Position numbers and translations under genes: made by a program. This document shows positions 16,910 to 27,628 of a stretch of 64,000 bases of DNA, piece by piece. Where the stretch lies: the NCBI GenBank assembly GCA_037200885.1, contig JBBCIN010000002.1:2170001-2234000 (forward strand), read 5' to 3'. This DNA is from PMG-095 sp037200885. GTDB taxonomy: Bacteria; Myxococcota_A; Polyangia; Polyangiales; Polyangiaceae. Within the stretch, counting starts at the first letter, position 1, and each line of letters starts with the position of its first letter. A model generated the notes under the pieces. The model was given only the letters and a program-made list of their open reading frames with translations. It made no database searches and was not told the DNA's origin.

Positions 16910-16936
16910 GGCCTGGCAGTTGTGCTGGGCCTTTTT
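16910..16936 (+). terminator. Rho-independent terminator of the cytochrome gene
   Basis: A nine-base-pair stem (GGCCTGGCA with TGCTGGGCC, two G-T pairs) with a GTTG loop is followed by TTTTT, 24 bases after the stop codon. Confidence 0.8.
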
Positions 16937-17043
16937 CGATTTAGAGCGCCGCGTCCGTCGATGATCGCCGAATCCATTTCGCCCGAGCCTCCACGCCCGA
17001 GCGAGCCGGAGTTCCAGGAGCTTGCACTACGCGCGGCCCGAGC

Positions 17044-17224
17044 GCGCTGATCGGCGCGCTGTTGGTGCTGCTCTCGAGCATCACGTTCTCGACCAAGGCG
17101 ATCTTGGTCAAGCTCGCCTATCGCCGTTTCCGCCACCGAATTCCCGGGCACGGCCCTCGTTATCGTGGCCGCGACCCTGGTCGCCTCCAGCGCTCGACGT
17201 GCCAAACCTGCGCCGTCGACCTAA
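17044..17224 (+). pseudogene. Remnant of an EamA/DMT-family transporter
   Basis: One frame from 17044 reads a first membrane helix typical of EamA proteins (ALIGALLVLLSSITFSTKA, then ILVKLAYR). Just behind it, in another frame ending in TAA at 17222-17224, is a typical last segment (FPGTALVIVAATLVASSARR). The central eight or so helices are missing and the pieces are out of frame, so an internal deletion has destroyed the gene. No other gene lies between the upstream terminator and tRNA-Val. Confidence 0.5.
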
Positions 17225-17273
17225 GCTTCCCCTTGCCGGCCCCGACAAACGCAGCTACGAACCGCTGGCCACT

Positions 17274-17349
17274 GGGCGGGTAACTCAGTTGGTAGAGTGC
17301 TGGCTTTACACGCCGGATGTCATCGGTTCAAGCCCGGTCCCGCCTACCA
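17274..17349 (+). tRNA. tRNA-Val (TAC)
   Basis: A 76-base tRNA with acceptor arms GGGCGGG and CCCGCCT (one G-T pair), D-arm AACTCAGTTGGTAGAGT, anticodon TAC in the loop TTTACAC, T-loop TTCAAGC and an encoded CCA at 17347-17349. Confidence 0.95.
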
Positions 17350-17395
17350 GAACCGCTGTCGAGCGTTCGCCTTTTGCGCCAACGACCAATCGCAT

Positions 17396-17668
17396 ATGCA
17401 AGACGACTTCGTAGTTGCTGACTTCGCCGAGGCTTGGCTGGCCAAATTTCCGCGCATCGAAGAGCGCGGGCTCGGACCTCGCTTGCTGGCCGCGCTGGCG
17501 GGCATGTCCGGCGGCCCCAACGCCGTGGACGACTTAGACGACGTCGAGGTGATCGCAGCCGCGTTGCTCGAGCTCGTGGCAATGCTCAAAGCATCGCCGG
17601 GCGGCCTGGCCACGCACTTCCCGACCCTGTTCGGTAGCGCGCTGAAGGGCAAAGCCGGGCTGTCTTAA
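17396..17668 (+). CDS. Small hypothetical protein
   Basis: A 90-residue acidic helical protein from ATG 17396, 46 bases after tRNA-Val. It begins MQDDFVVADFAEAWL and contains GPRLLAALAGMSGG and an acidic DDLDDVEVIAAALLELVAML helix. No family recognised. Confidence 0.55.
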   Translation: MQDDFVVADFAEAWLAKFPRIEERGLGPRLLAALAGMSGGPNAVDDLDDVEVIAAALLELVAMLKASPGGLATHFPTLFGSALKGKAGLS

Positions 17669-17866
17669 CGTCGACGGGGGATCCGTCTGCTGAGCGCGGA
17701 TTCGCGTTGTGGACCCCCCGGGAGCGGAATTCCGATTTCGCTAAAACTTTCTTTGTTTCGAGATCGTCCGGATACATCCATGGCACGTGCCGTGCACAGT
17801 TGCGGAGGCATAGTTACTTAGCCAACCTCAACGCACAATGTTGCACCTTCGGAGAGAGGGCGTTTG

Positions 17867-18181
17867 ATGGCGCTTCCGTTCAAGAGACTCCTTTCCAGAC
17901 TCAAGCCCCCCGCCAACGATTGGGTCTCGTCCCGCTTCGGTAGCTTCGAGGAACCCGCGGATCTACCTGCAAAAGAGCCGGAGGCCGCGCTCGAAGAAGA
18001 GTCCGCTCCCAGAAGCCAGACGCCCGCGAGCCTGGCGGCACGGCTGTTCGATCATTGGTTCGATCTGGGTCCGCTGGACGACTCAACTCCGCCTCAGTCG
18101 GGTGAGCGAACGTCGCTGATTGCCTCGACCGAAGAAGGCGCGCCGAAGATCCCGCCTGAGCGCAAATCACGCGCGTCCTGA
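17867..18181 (+). CDS. Small hypothetical protein
   Basis: A 104-residue protein from ATG 17867, with AGAGGG about ten bases upstream. A basic amphipathic N-terminus (FKRLLSRLKPPANDW) precedes an acidic, Pro/Ser-rich disordered region and a short SLAARLFDHWFDLGP helix. No function recognised. It ends 120 bases before the convergent lon gene. Confidence 0.5.
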   Translation: MALPFKRLLSRLKPPANDWVSSRFGSFEEPADLPAKEPEAALEEESAPRSQTPASLAARLFDHWFDLGPLDDSTPPQSGERTSLIASTEEGAPKIPPERKSRAS

Positions 18182-18222
18182 GCGCTTCACAAATAACCCT
18201 TGGGTGTGATACTGCTGCACGC

Positions 18223-18268
18223 GGCACCCCGCTGGCGTCAACCCCCCCCGCGACGTAGGCGGGGTGCC
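18223..18268. terminator. Hairpin between convergent genes
   Basis: Perfect ten-base arms GGCACCCCGC and GCGGGGTGCC with a 26-base loop lie between the ends of the 17867 gene and lon. It could terminate either transcript, but no T-run is present on either side. Confidence 0.35.
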
Positions 18269-18300
18269 ACTACCCACCACCCGAGATCAGCGACCCGTGC

Positions 18301-20796
<2,496 letters not shown>

Positions 20797-20838
20797 GAAT
20801 TTTTCCAGGGCCGCCGGCTGCGCCAGCTGCGGCTACGC

Positions 20839-20862
20839 GTCGAGCGGCGCACGCCGCTCGAC
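20839..20862. other. Inverted repeat between clpX and lon
   Basis: Eleven-base perfect arms GTCGAGCGGCG and CGCCGCTCGAC with a two-base centre lie in the 87-base gap between clpX and lon. It may be an operator for independent lon control or a transcript hairpin that protects or separates the messages. No T-run follows on the minus strand. Confidence 0.35.
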
Positions 20863-20883
20863 TATGTTGTGCAGGGGGGATGC

Positions 20884-22137
20884 TCAGCCGACGCCGGCTT
20901 CCTTGTGATAGACGATCAGCGGGGCATCGCCGTTCGTGATCGCGTCTTCGTTGACGACCACTTCTTTGATACCTTGCTTCGAAGGGACCTCGTACATGAT
21001 GTCGAGCATCGCCTCTTCCAAGATGGCGCGGAGCCCGCGCGCGCCGCTCTCGCGGACGAGCGCTTTGCGGGCGATGGCCTGCAGCGCACCCTTGGTGAAT
21101 TTCAGCTTAACGCCGTCCATCTCGAACAGCTTTTGAAACTGCTTCACCAAGCTATTCTTGGGCTTGGTCAGGATGTCGATCAGCGCGTCTTCTGTCAGCT
21201 CATGCAGCGTGGCGATCACCGGCAAGCGGCCGATGAACTCCGGGATCAAGCCGAACTTCAGCAAGTCCTCCGGTTGCACGTGAGCGAGTAGCTCGCCCAG
21301 CTTGAGCTCCTTCTTGCTCTTCACGTCTGCACCGAAGCCGAGGCGCGATTGGCCCAAGCGACGCTGCACGATTTGATCGAGCCCGACGAAGGCGCCACCG
21401 CAGATGAACAGGATGTTGCTGGTGTCGACCTGCAAGAAGTCCTGCTGCGGGTGCTTGCGACCGCCCTTCGGAGGCACGTTGGCGATGGTGCCTTCGATGA
21501 TCTTCAGCAACGCCTGCTGAACGCCCTCACCCGACACGTCTCGGGTGATGGAGGGGTTGTCGCTCTTCCGGCTGATTTTGTCGATTTCGTCGATGTAGAC
21601 GATGCCGCGCTGAGCGCGCTCGACATCGTGATCGGCGTTCTGCAAAAGCTGAACGATGATGTTCTCGACGTCCTCACCCACGTAACCGGCTTCGGTCAAG
21701 GTCGTGGCGTCCGCGATCGCGAACGGGACCTTGAGGATCTTGGCCAGGGTTTGGGCTAACAGCGTCTTACCGCTACCGGTCGGGCCCAAGAGGAGGATGT
21801 TGCTCTTGCCGAGCTCGACGTCCTCCGAAGAGACCTTGGTATCGATGCGCTTGTAGTGATTGTGCACGGCTACGGCGAGCGTCTTCTTCGCCCGCTCTTG
21901 ACCGACTACGTAGTCGTCCAAGATCGCTTTGATCTCGGATGGCTTCGGCATCGGGTCCGAGCCAGTCGACGGCTCGTCCTTCTCCACCTCTTCGGCAATG
22001 ATGTCGTTGCAGAGGGCGATGCACTCGTCGCAGATGTAGACCGTTGGCCCTGCGATGAGCTTCTTTACTTCCTTCTGCGACTTGCCGCAGAAGGAGCAGC
22101 ACAAGTTACCGTTCGATTCGTCGCGCCTTCTCTCCAC
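20884..22137 (-). CDS. clpX: ClpX, ATPase subunit of ClpXP
   Basis: A 417-residue AAA+ unfoldase that feeds substrates to ClpP. The N-terminal zinc-binding domain has C14, C17, C36 and C39 (CSFC and CDEC). The AAA+ domain has GPTGSGKTLLAQ, a Walker B IVYIDEIDKI, and the ClpP-docking region around LGFGADVKSK. Encoded 190 bases downstream of clpP, in which I see no gene. Length is normal for the family. Confidence 0.98.
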   Translation of the reverse strand: MERRRDESNGNLCCSFCGKSQKEVKKLIAGPTVYICDECIALCNDIIAEEVEKDEPSTGSDPMPKPSEIKAILDDYVVGQERAKKTLAVAVHNHYKRIDTKVSSEDVELGKSNILLLGPTGSGKTLLAQTLAKILKVPFAIADATTLTEAGYVGEDVENIIVQLLQNADHDVERAQRGIVYIDEIDKISRKSDNPSITRDVSGEGVQQALLKIIEGTIANVPPKGGRKHPQQDFLQVDTSNILFICGGAFVGLDQIVQRRLGQSRLGFGADVKSKKELKLGELLAHVQPEDLLKFGLIPEFIGRLPVIATLHELTEDALIDILTKPKNSLVKQFQKLFEMDGVKLKFTKGALQAIARKALVRESGARGLRAILEEAMLDIMYEVPSKQGIKEVVVNEDAITNGDAPLIVYHKEAGVG

Positions 22138-22328
22138 GATTTACCCTCGGAAGCGCCCTGCTGGGACCGGAGTTTCCGTCGAATTGCCGTCAAATTGTAA
22201 GACGTCCGGCGCTGTCCCGCAAGGAGCGCTGGGGACAAACGCTAGACGCCTCGTTGGAGCTGCGGCACGCAGCGCCGAGAAACTAAGGCCCCCGGCACGA
22301 ATTGGACGGCCCGGAGACCAGGCGGCCC

Positions 22329-22994
22329 TCACGTGGCCTTCTTCTTGGGCTCGAAGATCTCGTCGATCAGGCCATATTCCTTGGCCTGAACGCCGCTCAT
22401 GTAGAAATCCCGCTCGATGTCACGGGCGATGTCTTCGCGGTTCTTACCGGTCGAGCGTTGCAAGATGTCCGTGATCACGTCCTTGACGTGACGAATCTCG
22501 CGGGCCTGGATTTCTATGTCGGTTGCCTGACCACGCGCGCCACCGAGCGGTTGGTGGATCATGATGCGCGAGTGCGGCAATGCATAGCGACGGCCCTTGG
22601 TGCCGGCGCCGAGCAGCACGGCGCCCATGCTAGCAGCCTGCCCGACGCAAATGGTGCTGACCGAGCAGCGGACGTATTGCATGGTGTCGTAAATTGCGAG
22701 CCCAGCGGTGACGACGCCACCCGGTGAGTTCACGTACAGCTGGATGTCCTTGTCCGGGTCTTCACTCTCCAAGAACAAGAACTGAGCGATGATGATGTTT
22801 GCGACGTCATCATCGACAGCGCTACCCAGGAACACGATGCGGTCCTTGAGTAGACGGCTGAAGATATCCCAGGTGCGCTCGCCGCGGTGCGTCGTTTCCA
22901 CGACGTGCGGGTAGATGACGTTATCCCGGGGTGCATCTTGGTAGCGCTCGAGGATGTCGAGGGCTTGGGCACGGGTTTCAGGACGCTTCGACAT
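22329..22994 (-). CDS. clpP: ClpP protease subunit
   Basis: A 221-residue serine protease. ATG 22994 is preferred because GAGGAGG lies just upstream; an in-frame start ten codons earlier lacks one. The catalytic triad is S122 (GQAASMGA), H147 (RIMIHQP) and D196 (IERDFYMS). An N-terminal extension of about 25 residues compared with E. coli is probably a processed propeptide. It lies between tig and clpX, the conserved order. Confidence 0.98.
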   Translation of the reverse strand: MSKRPETRAQALDILERYQDAPRDNVIYPHVVETTHRGERTWDIFSRLLKDRIVFLGSAVDDDVANIIIAQFLFLESEDPDKDIQLYVNSPGGVVTAGLAIYDTMQYVRCSVSTICVGQAASMGAVLLGAGTKGRRYALPHSRIMIHQPLGGARGQATDIEIQAREIRHVKDVITDILQRSTGKNREDIARDIERDFYMSGVQAKEYGLIDEIFEPKKKAT

Positions 22995-23038
22995 GATATC
23001 CTCCTCGGCGTGGGGACAAGGCAACCATTACGACAGAA

Positions 23039-24313
23039 TCAGGCTTCACTGATCTTGGCCTTCGCCTCGATGATGTCCAGGACCTTGTTTTCCAAAATCA
23101 TGCCAATGAGCATCTCACGCTTCTTCTGGTCGCGGTATTCGACGCGTAGCTTGGCGACGTTCTTACCGGTTTGCTCGGCGAGTTCCTTGAGGCCCTCCTC
23201 CAGCTCGGCGTCGCCGATTTGGATGCCTTCGGCCTTGGCGATTTCGGCCATCAGCAGGCCGGCGCGCACTTTGACTTCGCTGTCCTGCTGAATCTGACCG
23301 CGCAGCTCATCGCCCACGCCGGTTGCCTTCTGGCCCTGGCTCCGTGCCCGTTGCAGGATTTCCTGCTCGGTGACACGCATTTGACGCTCCACCAGGGAGG
23401 GCGGAAGCGGAACCGGGTTCGCTTTGACCAGCTCGATCACGAGCTGCTCGGCGAGCTTGTTGTCGGACTCTTCTTTCGAGCTCTTCTCGAGGGTTCCGCT
23501 GATGTCTTTCCTGAGCGCTTCGAGCGTTTCGAAGTCGCCCACGTCCTTGGCGAACTCGTCGTCCGCCTCGGGTAGCACACGCTCTTTCAAATCCTTCAAG
23601 GTGAGCGCGAACACCGCGGATTTGCCCGCCAACTTCGGGTGGGGGTGCTGGGCCGGCATGTCGACCTTGGCCTCCGCCTGATCGCCGATGCTCTTGCCCA
23701 GGAGCGCGGTTTCGATTTCGGGGATGAGCTGGCCTCCGCCGAGCTCCGCCTGAAAATCAGTCGCACCCGCGTCGTCGATCACCGCGCCGTCGACCGAGAG
23801 CGTGAAGTCAATCGTGACCACATCGCCTTTGAGCGAGGCGCGAGCGGCCTTCGGGGGTTCCAAAGTGGAGTGCGAGCGGCGCAGCTGGTCCAAGCGCTCG
23901 GTGATTTGCTCGGGGCTTACCTCGACCTTGGCGCGGGTGGCCTCGAGACCGTCGTATTTGACGTTCTCGATCAGCGGCAGCACCTCTACCCGGGCCTTGT
24001 AGCCAAAGGCTTTGCCTTCTTCGAGCCGACGCGGCTCGATCGCGGGCTCGGTTACCGGCTGCAGCTTCTGCTCGCTGATCGCTTGCGGGTAGGTCTCGTC
24101 GACCAATCTTTGCGCGACGTCGGCGGCGATGCGGGGCCCATACAGGTGCGCGAGCACCTTGCGCGGCGCGCGCCCAGGGCGGAACCCACTCACGCGGGCG
24201 GTTTTTGCGACCGATGTGTAGGCTTTCTCGACCTCGCTTTTGACGCGATCGACAGCGATCTCCACATCGAACTCGACTAATACGGGACTGAGCCGTTGAA
24301 CGTTGACCTGCAT
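23039..24313 (-). CDS. tig: Trigger factor
   Basis: A 424-residue ribosome-associated chaperone and peptidyl-prolyl isomerase. The N-terminal ribosome-binding domain contains GFRPGRAPRKVL, the variant of the GFRxGxxP signature (about 44-56). A FKBP-like domain (about 150-245) and a helical C-terminal domain follow. It is the first gene of the tig-clpP-clpX-lon cluster and overlaps nothing upstream; the IS element lies about 260 bases away on that side. Confidence 0.97.
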   Translation of the reverse strand: MQVNVQRLSPVLVEFDVEIAVDRVKSEVEKAYTSVAKTARVSGFRPGRAPRKVLAHLYGPRIAADVAQRLVDETYPQAISEQKLQPVTEPAIEPRRLEEGKAFGYKARVEVLPLIENVKYDGLEATRAKVEVSPEQITERLDQLRRSHSTLEPPKAARASLKGDVVTIDFTLSVDGAVIDDAGATDFQAELGGGQLIPEIETALLGKSIGDQAEAKVDMPAQHPHPKLAGKSAVFALTLKDLKERVLPEADDEFAKDVGDFETLEALRKDISGTLEKSSKEESDNKLAEQLVIELVKANPVPLPPSLVERQMRVTEQEILQRARSQGQKATGVGDELRGQIQQDSEVKVRAGLLMAEIAKAEGIQIGDAELEEGLKELAEQTGKNVAKLRVEYRDQKKREMLIGMILENKVLDIIEAKAKISEA

Positions 24314-24402
24314 CGTAAGAGGGCGTGACGTTACATGCCGGGGGATCTAGGTCAAGGCGCGCTTTGATCTTTGTTCAGTGAGGGCTGATCTCCCCCCGTA
24401 AA

Positions 24403-24430
24403 CGTGCCCGTGCCCGTGCTCGCTCTCCCC
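24403..24430 (-). repeat. Dispersed GGGCAC-type repeat, copy 1
   Basis: The minus strand reads GAGAGCGAGCACGGGCACGG, a hexamer GGGCAC array joined to GAGCGAG. Similar copies occur at 26106-26154 and 59577-59605, both on the plus strand. The remaining bases between tig and the insertion sequence hold no gene that I can support. Confidence 0.5.
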
Positions 24431-24569
24431 TCTTGCCTCTAAATTTTTGGGGGGGCGCCTCGCAGCAGCTCGCGTGCGCCAGTGCGTCACGGCGCCGGGC
24501 CACGTGCAGCGTTTTTTCGGGAGCGTCGAGACAGAGCGCTGGTCCGACGATGAGAGCCCTCGCTGATCC

Positions 24570-26047
24570 GAAATAGTACTGTGTAAACACCAATGCCGAT
24601 CGGTTAGCGACGTAAGCGATCGAGATTGTTGAGAAAAGCAGGTCGCGCTTTTTGTCCACGCTTAGATGTGCTCTTGCAATTGCGAGCACAATGAGCTTCT
24701 GCAAAGCGTTTCAGGCCGCCGCGACATATGCGTCGCCTCCAGACCTTGAGGAATTTCGAAGGCGCATCGATCCGGAGTGGATCGATCAAGCGCTGTCTGC
24801 GACGGGTACCGCGACGGTGCGTCGACGTCGGCTACCAGCGGAGCAGGTGATCTGGGTTGTTTTGGGGATGGCGCTTTTTCGTGACCGCCCGCTCGAAGAT
24901 GTTGTGAGCAAGCTGGATCTCGCGCTTCCTGGAGCAGGGACTGTAGCGCGTAGTTCGGTAGCTCAGGCGCGTGCTCGCGTAGGTAGCGAGCCAGTGAAAT
25001 GGCTCTTCGAGCGTAGCGCTTCGAAATGGGCGCATGAGAGCGCCGAAGCACATATGTGGCGCGGTTTGCGGGTCTACGGGATAGACGGCAGTTGGGTTCG
25101 CGTACCGAACACGGATGAGAATAGAGAGGCGTTCGGCGGCCACATCTCGAGCCACGGCGAGAGCGGCTATCCAATGGCGCGCATCGTCGTGTTGATGGCG
25201 TTGCGCTCCCATCTACTGGCGGCAGCCAATGTGAGTCGGTACGAAGGCATCCACGAGTTCGAATGCGCCAAACCGCTGCGGGATTCGATTCCTGAATCGT
25301 CGTTGACGGTGCTCGATCGCCTCTACCTGAGCGCCTCATTCTTACTGGACATACAGAGCAAGGCCGATCGTCATTGGCTCGTTCGAGCTAAGAGAAACAC
25401 CAAGTTCAAGATCATCAAGCAACTCGGGCGCGGTGACGACTTGGTCGAAATGAAAGTCTCGGGTGAGGCTCGCGAGAAGGATCCGTCGCTGCCGACCACC
25501 TGGCTAGCTCGTCGCGTTCGCTATCAAATCCCCGGGTTCCGCGAGCAATTTCTGCTGACTTCGCTTGACGACCACAAGCGATTTCCTGCTCGAGAAATCG
25601 CGAAGCTCTATCACGAGCGCTGGGAGCTGGAGATGGGCTACGACGAGATAAAAACAGAAATGCTCGAGCGTGAGGAAGCGATCCGCAGCAGAAAACCTGA
25701 CGGCGTCCGGCAAGAACTATGGGGGGTCTTGCTCGCATACAATTTGGTGCGGCTCGAGATGCAGTCGATTGCCAAACAGGAAAAAATCGAACCGACTCGC
25801 ATCAGTTTCGTCGAAGCGCTGCGATTGATCCGCACCGAATGGGACTGGCTGAGCTTGACTAGCCCGGGCGCAATCCCCAATCGCCTCGCGACCCTGCGCC
25901 GCAACGTCAAGCGATACATACTGCCGCCGCGACGAAAACGCAGCTACCCCCGTGCAAACAAGCTCGCCTCTAGCCGCAACAACTGGAAGAAAGCCGCGGC
26001 GAAAGAATCTTAAGTGAACGGCATTGGTGTAAACACAGTACTATTTC
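24570..26047 (+). mobile_element. IS4-family insertion sequence
   Basis: A 1478-bp unit with 29-bp terminal inverted repeats (24570-24598 and 26019-26047) that match at 27 positions, starting GAAATAGTACTGTGT. It contains one transposase gene. I could not find a clear target-site duplication next to the repeats, so later rearrangement or slightly different true ends are possible. It sits in the upstream region of tig. Confidence 0.85.
24691..26013 (+). CDS. IS4-family transposase
   Basis: A 440-residue DDE transposase from ATG 24691; an in-frame TTG at 24652 is an alternative start. Visible catalytic features are a first Asp in YGIDGSWVRV, a second in LTVLDRLYLS, and the IS4 YREK signature YHERWELEMGYDEIK (Y-2-R-3-E-6-K). 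The C-terminus is basic (PPRRKRSYPR). The frame is intact, so it may be active. Confidence 0.93.
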   Translation: MSFCKAFQAAATYASPPDLEEFRRRIDPEWIDQALSATGTATVRRRRLPAEQVIWVVLGMALFRDRPLEDVVSKLDLALPGAGTVARSSVAQARARVGSEPVKWLFERSASKWAHESAEAHMWRGLRVYGIDGSWVRVPNTDENREAFGGHISSHGESGYPMARIVVLMALRSHLLAAANVSRYEGIHEFECAKPLRDSIPESSLTVLDRLYLSASFLLDIQSKADRHWLVRAKRNTKFKIIKQLGRGDDLVEMKVSGEAREKDPSLPTTWLARRVRYQIPGFREQFLLTSLDDHKRFPAREIAKLYHERWELEMGYDEIKTEMLEREEAIRSRKPDGVRQELWGVLLAYNLVRLEMQSIAKQEKIEPTRISFVEALRLIRTEWDWLSLTSPGAIPNRLATLRRNVKRYILPPRRKRSYPRANKLASSRNNWKKAAAKES

Positions 26048-26105
26048 ATCGGCGAGCGGTGTGCCGCCGTGGGCGTGGCGCGCGGCTGCGCGGTGCGCTT
26101 TTTCG

Positions 26106-26154
26106 GGCACGGGCACGCGCACGGGCACGGGCACGAGCGAGACCCCGCGGAGCA
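26106..26154 (+). repeat. Dispersed GGGCAC-type repeat, copy 2
   Basis: An array of GGGCAC hexamers interrupted by a CGCGCAC variant and ending ACGAGCGAGACCCC. It is the longest of the three copies in the window and lies just outside the right end of the insertion sequence. Confidence 0.55.
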
Positions 26155-26162
26155 TAAAAAGA

Positions 26163-26194
26163 AAAACCCCGCGGGAGGCAGCCCGCGGGGTTTT
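26163..26194 (-). terminator. Strong Rho-independent terminator
   Basis: A 13-base perfect stem (AAAACCCCGCGGG with CCCGCGGGGTTTT) and a six-base loop. On the minus strand it is followed by TTTT and ends the two-gene unit at 26655-26238; on the plus strand it could also act on transcripts leaving the insertion sequence. Confidence 0.85.
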
Positions 26195-26237
26195 CCGGGA
26201 GTATGAGTACGTTAAGTAGAGAGAGGCCGCCGTCGGC

Positions 26238-26420
26238 TCACTCGTCGTCTTCGTCTTCTTGTTCCGCTTCCCACATCGCGGCTTCGAAGGGATCCATGTC
26301 GAATTCCAAGGTCTCACCCGTGGATTCGATCTCATCGACGGACCAACCGATGCGCATTTCCGGGCGCACGAGGTCGCGTTCGAGTTCTGCGAAAGAGCTG
26401 TAGTCTTTGGGCGCGGCCAT
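26238..26420 (-). CDS. Small acidic hypothetical protein
   Basis: A 60-residue protein with GAGGAGA before ATG 26420. It begins MAAPKDYSSFAELERDL and ends with a run of Asp/Glu (EQEDEDDE). No domain recognised. A strong ribosome-binding site and a terminator behind it support a real, well expressed gene. Confidence 0.75.
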   Translation of the reverse strand: MAAPKDYSSFAELERDLVRPEMRIGWSVDEIESTGETLEFDMDPFEAAMWEAEQEDEDDE

Positions 26421-26436
26421 GATTGAGAGGGTCTCC

Positions 26437-26655
26437 TCAGGGGTTCAGAGTTGGAGCCCGTCGTGCAGCCACGACGGGGTAAAGCGGCACGACGCGGGCC
26501 AGCGGTCGGGCGGAGGACGACAGCCAAAATCCGGCACGCAGGATTCGTTCGCGAGCGGCATTGCGGCGCTGCTCAGACCCGGCTAGTCCGGGGTTGAGCG
26601 CGAGCTGCATGCGCGCGGCGAGGTCATTTGTGCGGGGGCTTGGCTTTCGACTCAC
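26437..26655 (-). CDS. Small basic hypothetical protein
   Basis: A 72-residue Arg/Ala-rich protein from ATG 26655. Its stop overlaps the ribosome-binding site of the next gene, suggesting a two-gene operon ended by the terminator at 26163-26194. No family recognised; the weak point is the absence of any independent sign that it is translated. Confidence 0.45.
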   Translation of the reverse strand: MSRKPSPRTNDLAARMQLALNPGLAGSEQRRNAARERILRAGFWLSSSARPLARVVPLYPVVAARRAPTLNP

Positions 26656-26833
26656 TTTTGACTACTCACACCTACATCTGCACACACAGTACGCTACGTT
26701 CTTCGGACCTCCAAAAAAACGCGGCCCGCGCGCGATATTTCGATAAGAGGCACACTGCCGGGGCAAGCTGCTCCGCGGCTCGCGTGCCTTCCCTTCCCGC
26801 GCTCGCGCGGGTTCGATCCCCGTCACTCACCCC

Positions 26834-27628
26834 ATGACTCAGCGCCAGCAGATCATCGCCATCGCCAACCAAAAGGGTGGTGTTGGCAAGACCACGACCG
26901 CCGTCAACCTCGCGGCCAGCCTAGCCGCCGCCGAACGCCCGACGTTGCTCGTGGACCTCGACCCGCAGGGCAACGCCTCGAGCGGAGTGGGCGTACCGCC
27001 TGGCACCGTGGAGAAGACGATCTACGACGCCTTGATCGGCAACGCGCCGCTGCGCGACGTGATCCGCCCCACCGGCATTCCGACGCTCGACCTCGCACCC
27101 GCGACGCAAGATCTGACGGCCGTCGAATACGAGCTGTTCGAGACCACTCAGCGCGGCACGCACCTGCGCGAGATCCTGCGCGGCCCCGACGTCGAGAAGT
27201 ACGACTACATCATCATCGATTCGCCGCCGTCACTCGGCGTCTTGACGTTGAATGTGCTCGTGGCGGCGCACCGCGTGATCGTGCCACTGCAGCCCGAATA
27301 CTACGCGCTCGAGGGCATCACGTACTTGATGGCCACGATCGATCGCGTGAAGGCGTCACTGAATCCGGAGCTGACCGTAGAAGGCATCGTGCTCACGATG
27401 TGGGATCCGCGGAACCGCCTTGCGCATCAGGTCGCGGACGAAGTGAACAAACACTTTCGCGTCTTCAAATCGATCATCCCGCGCAACGTGCGACTGAGTG
27501 AGGCGCCCTCGCACGGTCTGCCCGCGCTGCTGTACGACGTCGGGAGCAAAGGCGCGCAGGGCTACCTGAGCCTGGCGCGTGAATTGATCGAGGGCCCGGC
27601 CGCCTTCATCGAAGGTCCGATCGCATGA
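26834..27628 (+). CDS. parA: ParA chromosome-partition ATPase
   Basis: A 264-residue Soj/ParA ATPase that works with ParB to segregate chromosome origins. The deviant Walker A is KGGVGKTT (14-21), with DLDPQGNAS as the A-prime motif and IIIDSPPSLG as Walker B. It overlaps parB by ATGA. Short length without an N-terminal HTH marks the chromosomal type. Confidence 0.97.
   Translation: MTQRQQIIAIANQKGGVGKTTTAVNLAASLAAAERPTLLVDLDPQGNASSGVGVPPGTVEKTIYDALIGNAPLRDVIRPTGIPTLDLAPATQDLTAVEYELFETTQRGTHLREILRGPDVEKYDYIIIDSPPSLGVLTLNVLVAAHRVIVPLQPEYYALEGITYLMATIDRVKASLNPELTVEGIVLTMWDPRNRLAHQVADEVNKHFRVFKSIIPRNVRLSEAPSHGLPALLYDVGSKGAQGYLSLARELIEGPAAFIEGPIA

Noticed and set aside
24541..26070. Target-site duplication of the IS element
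   Set aside because: The bases next to the terminal repeats do not form a direct repeat. The apparent match CGCTGATC/GATGAGCG-like is inverted, not direct.
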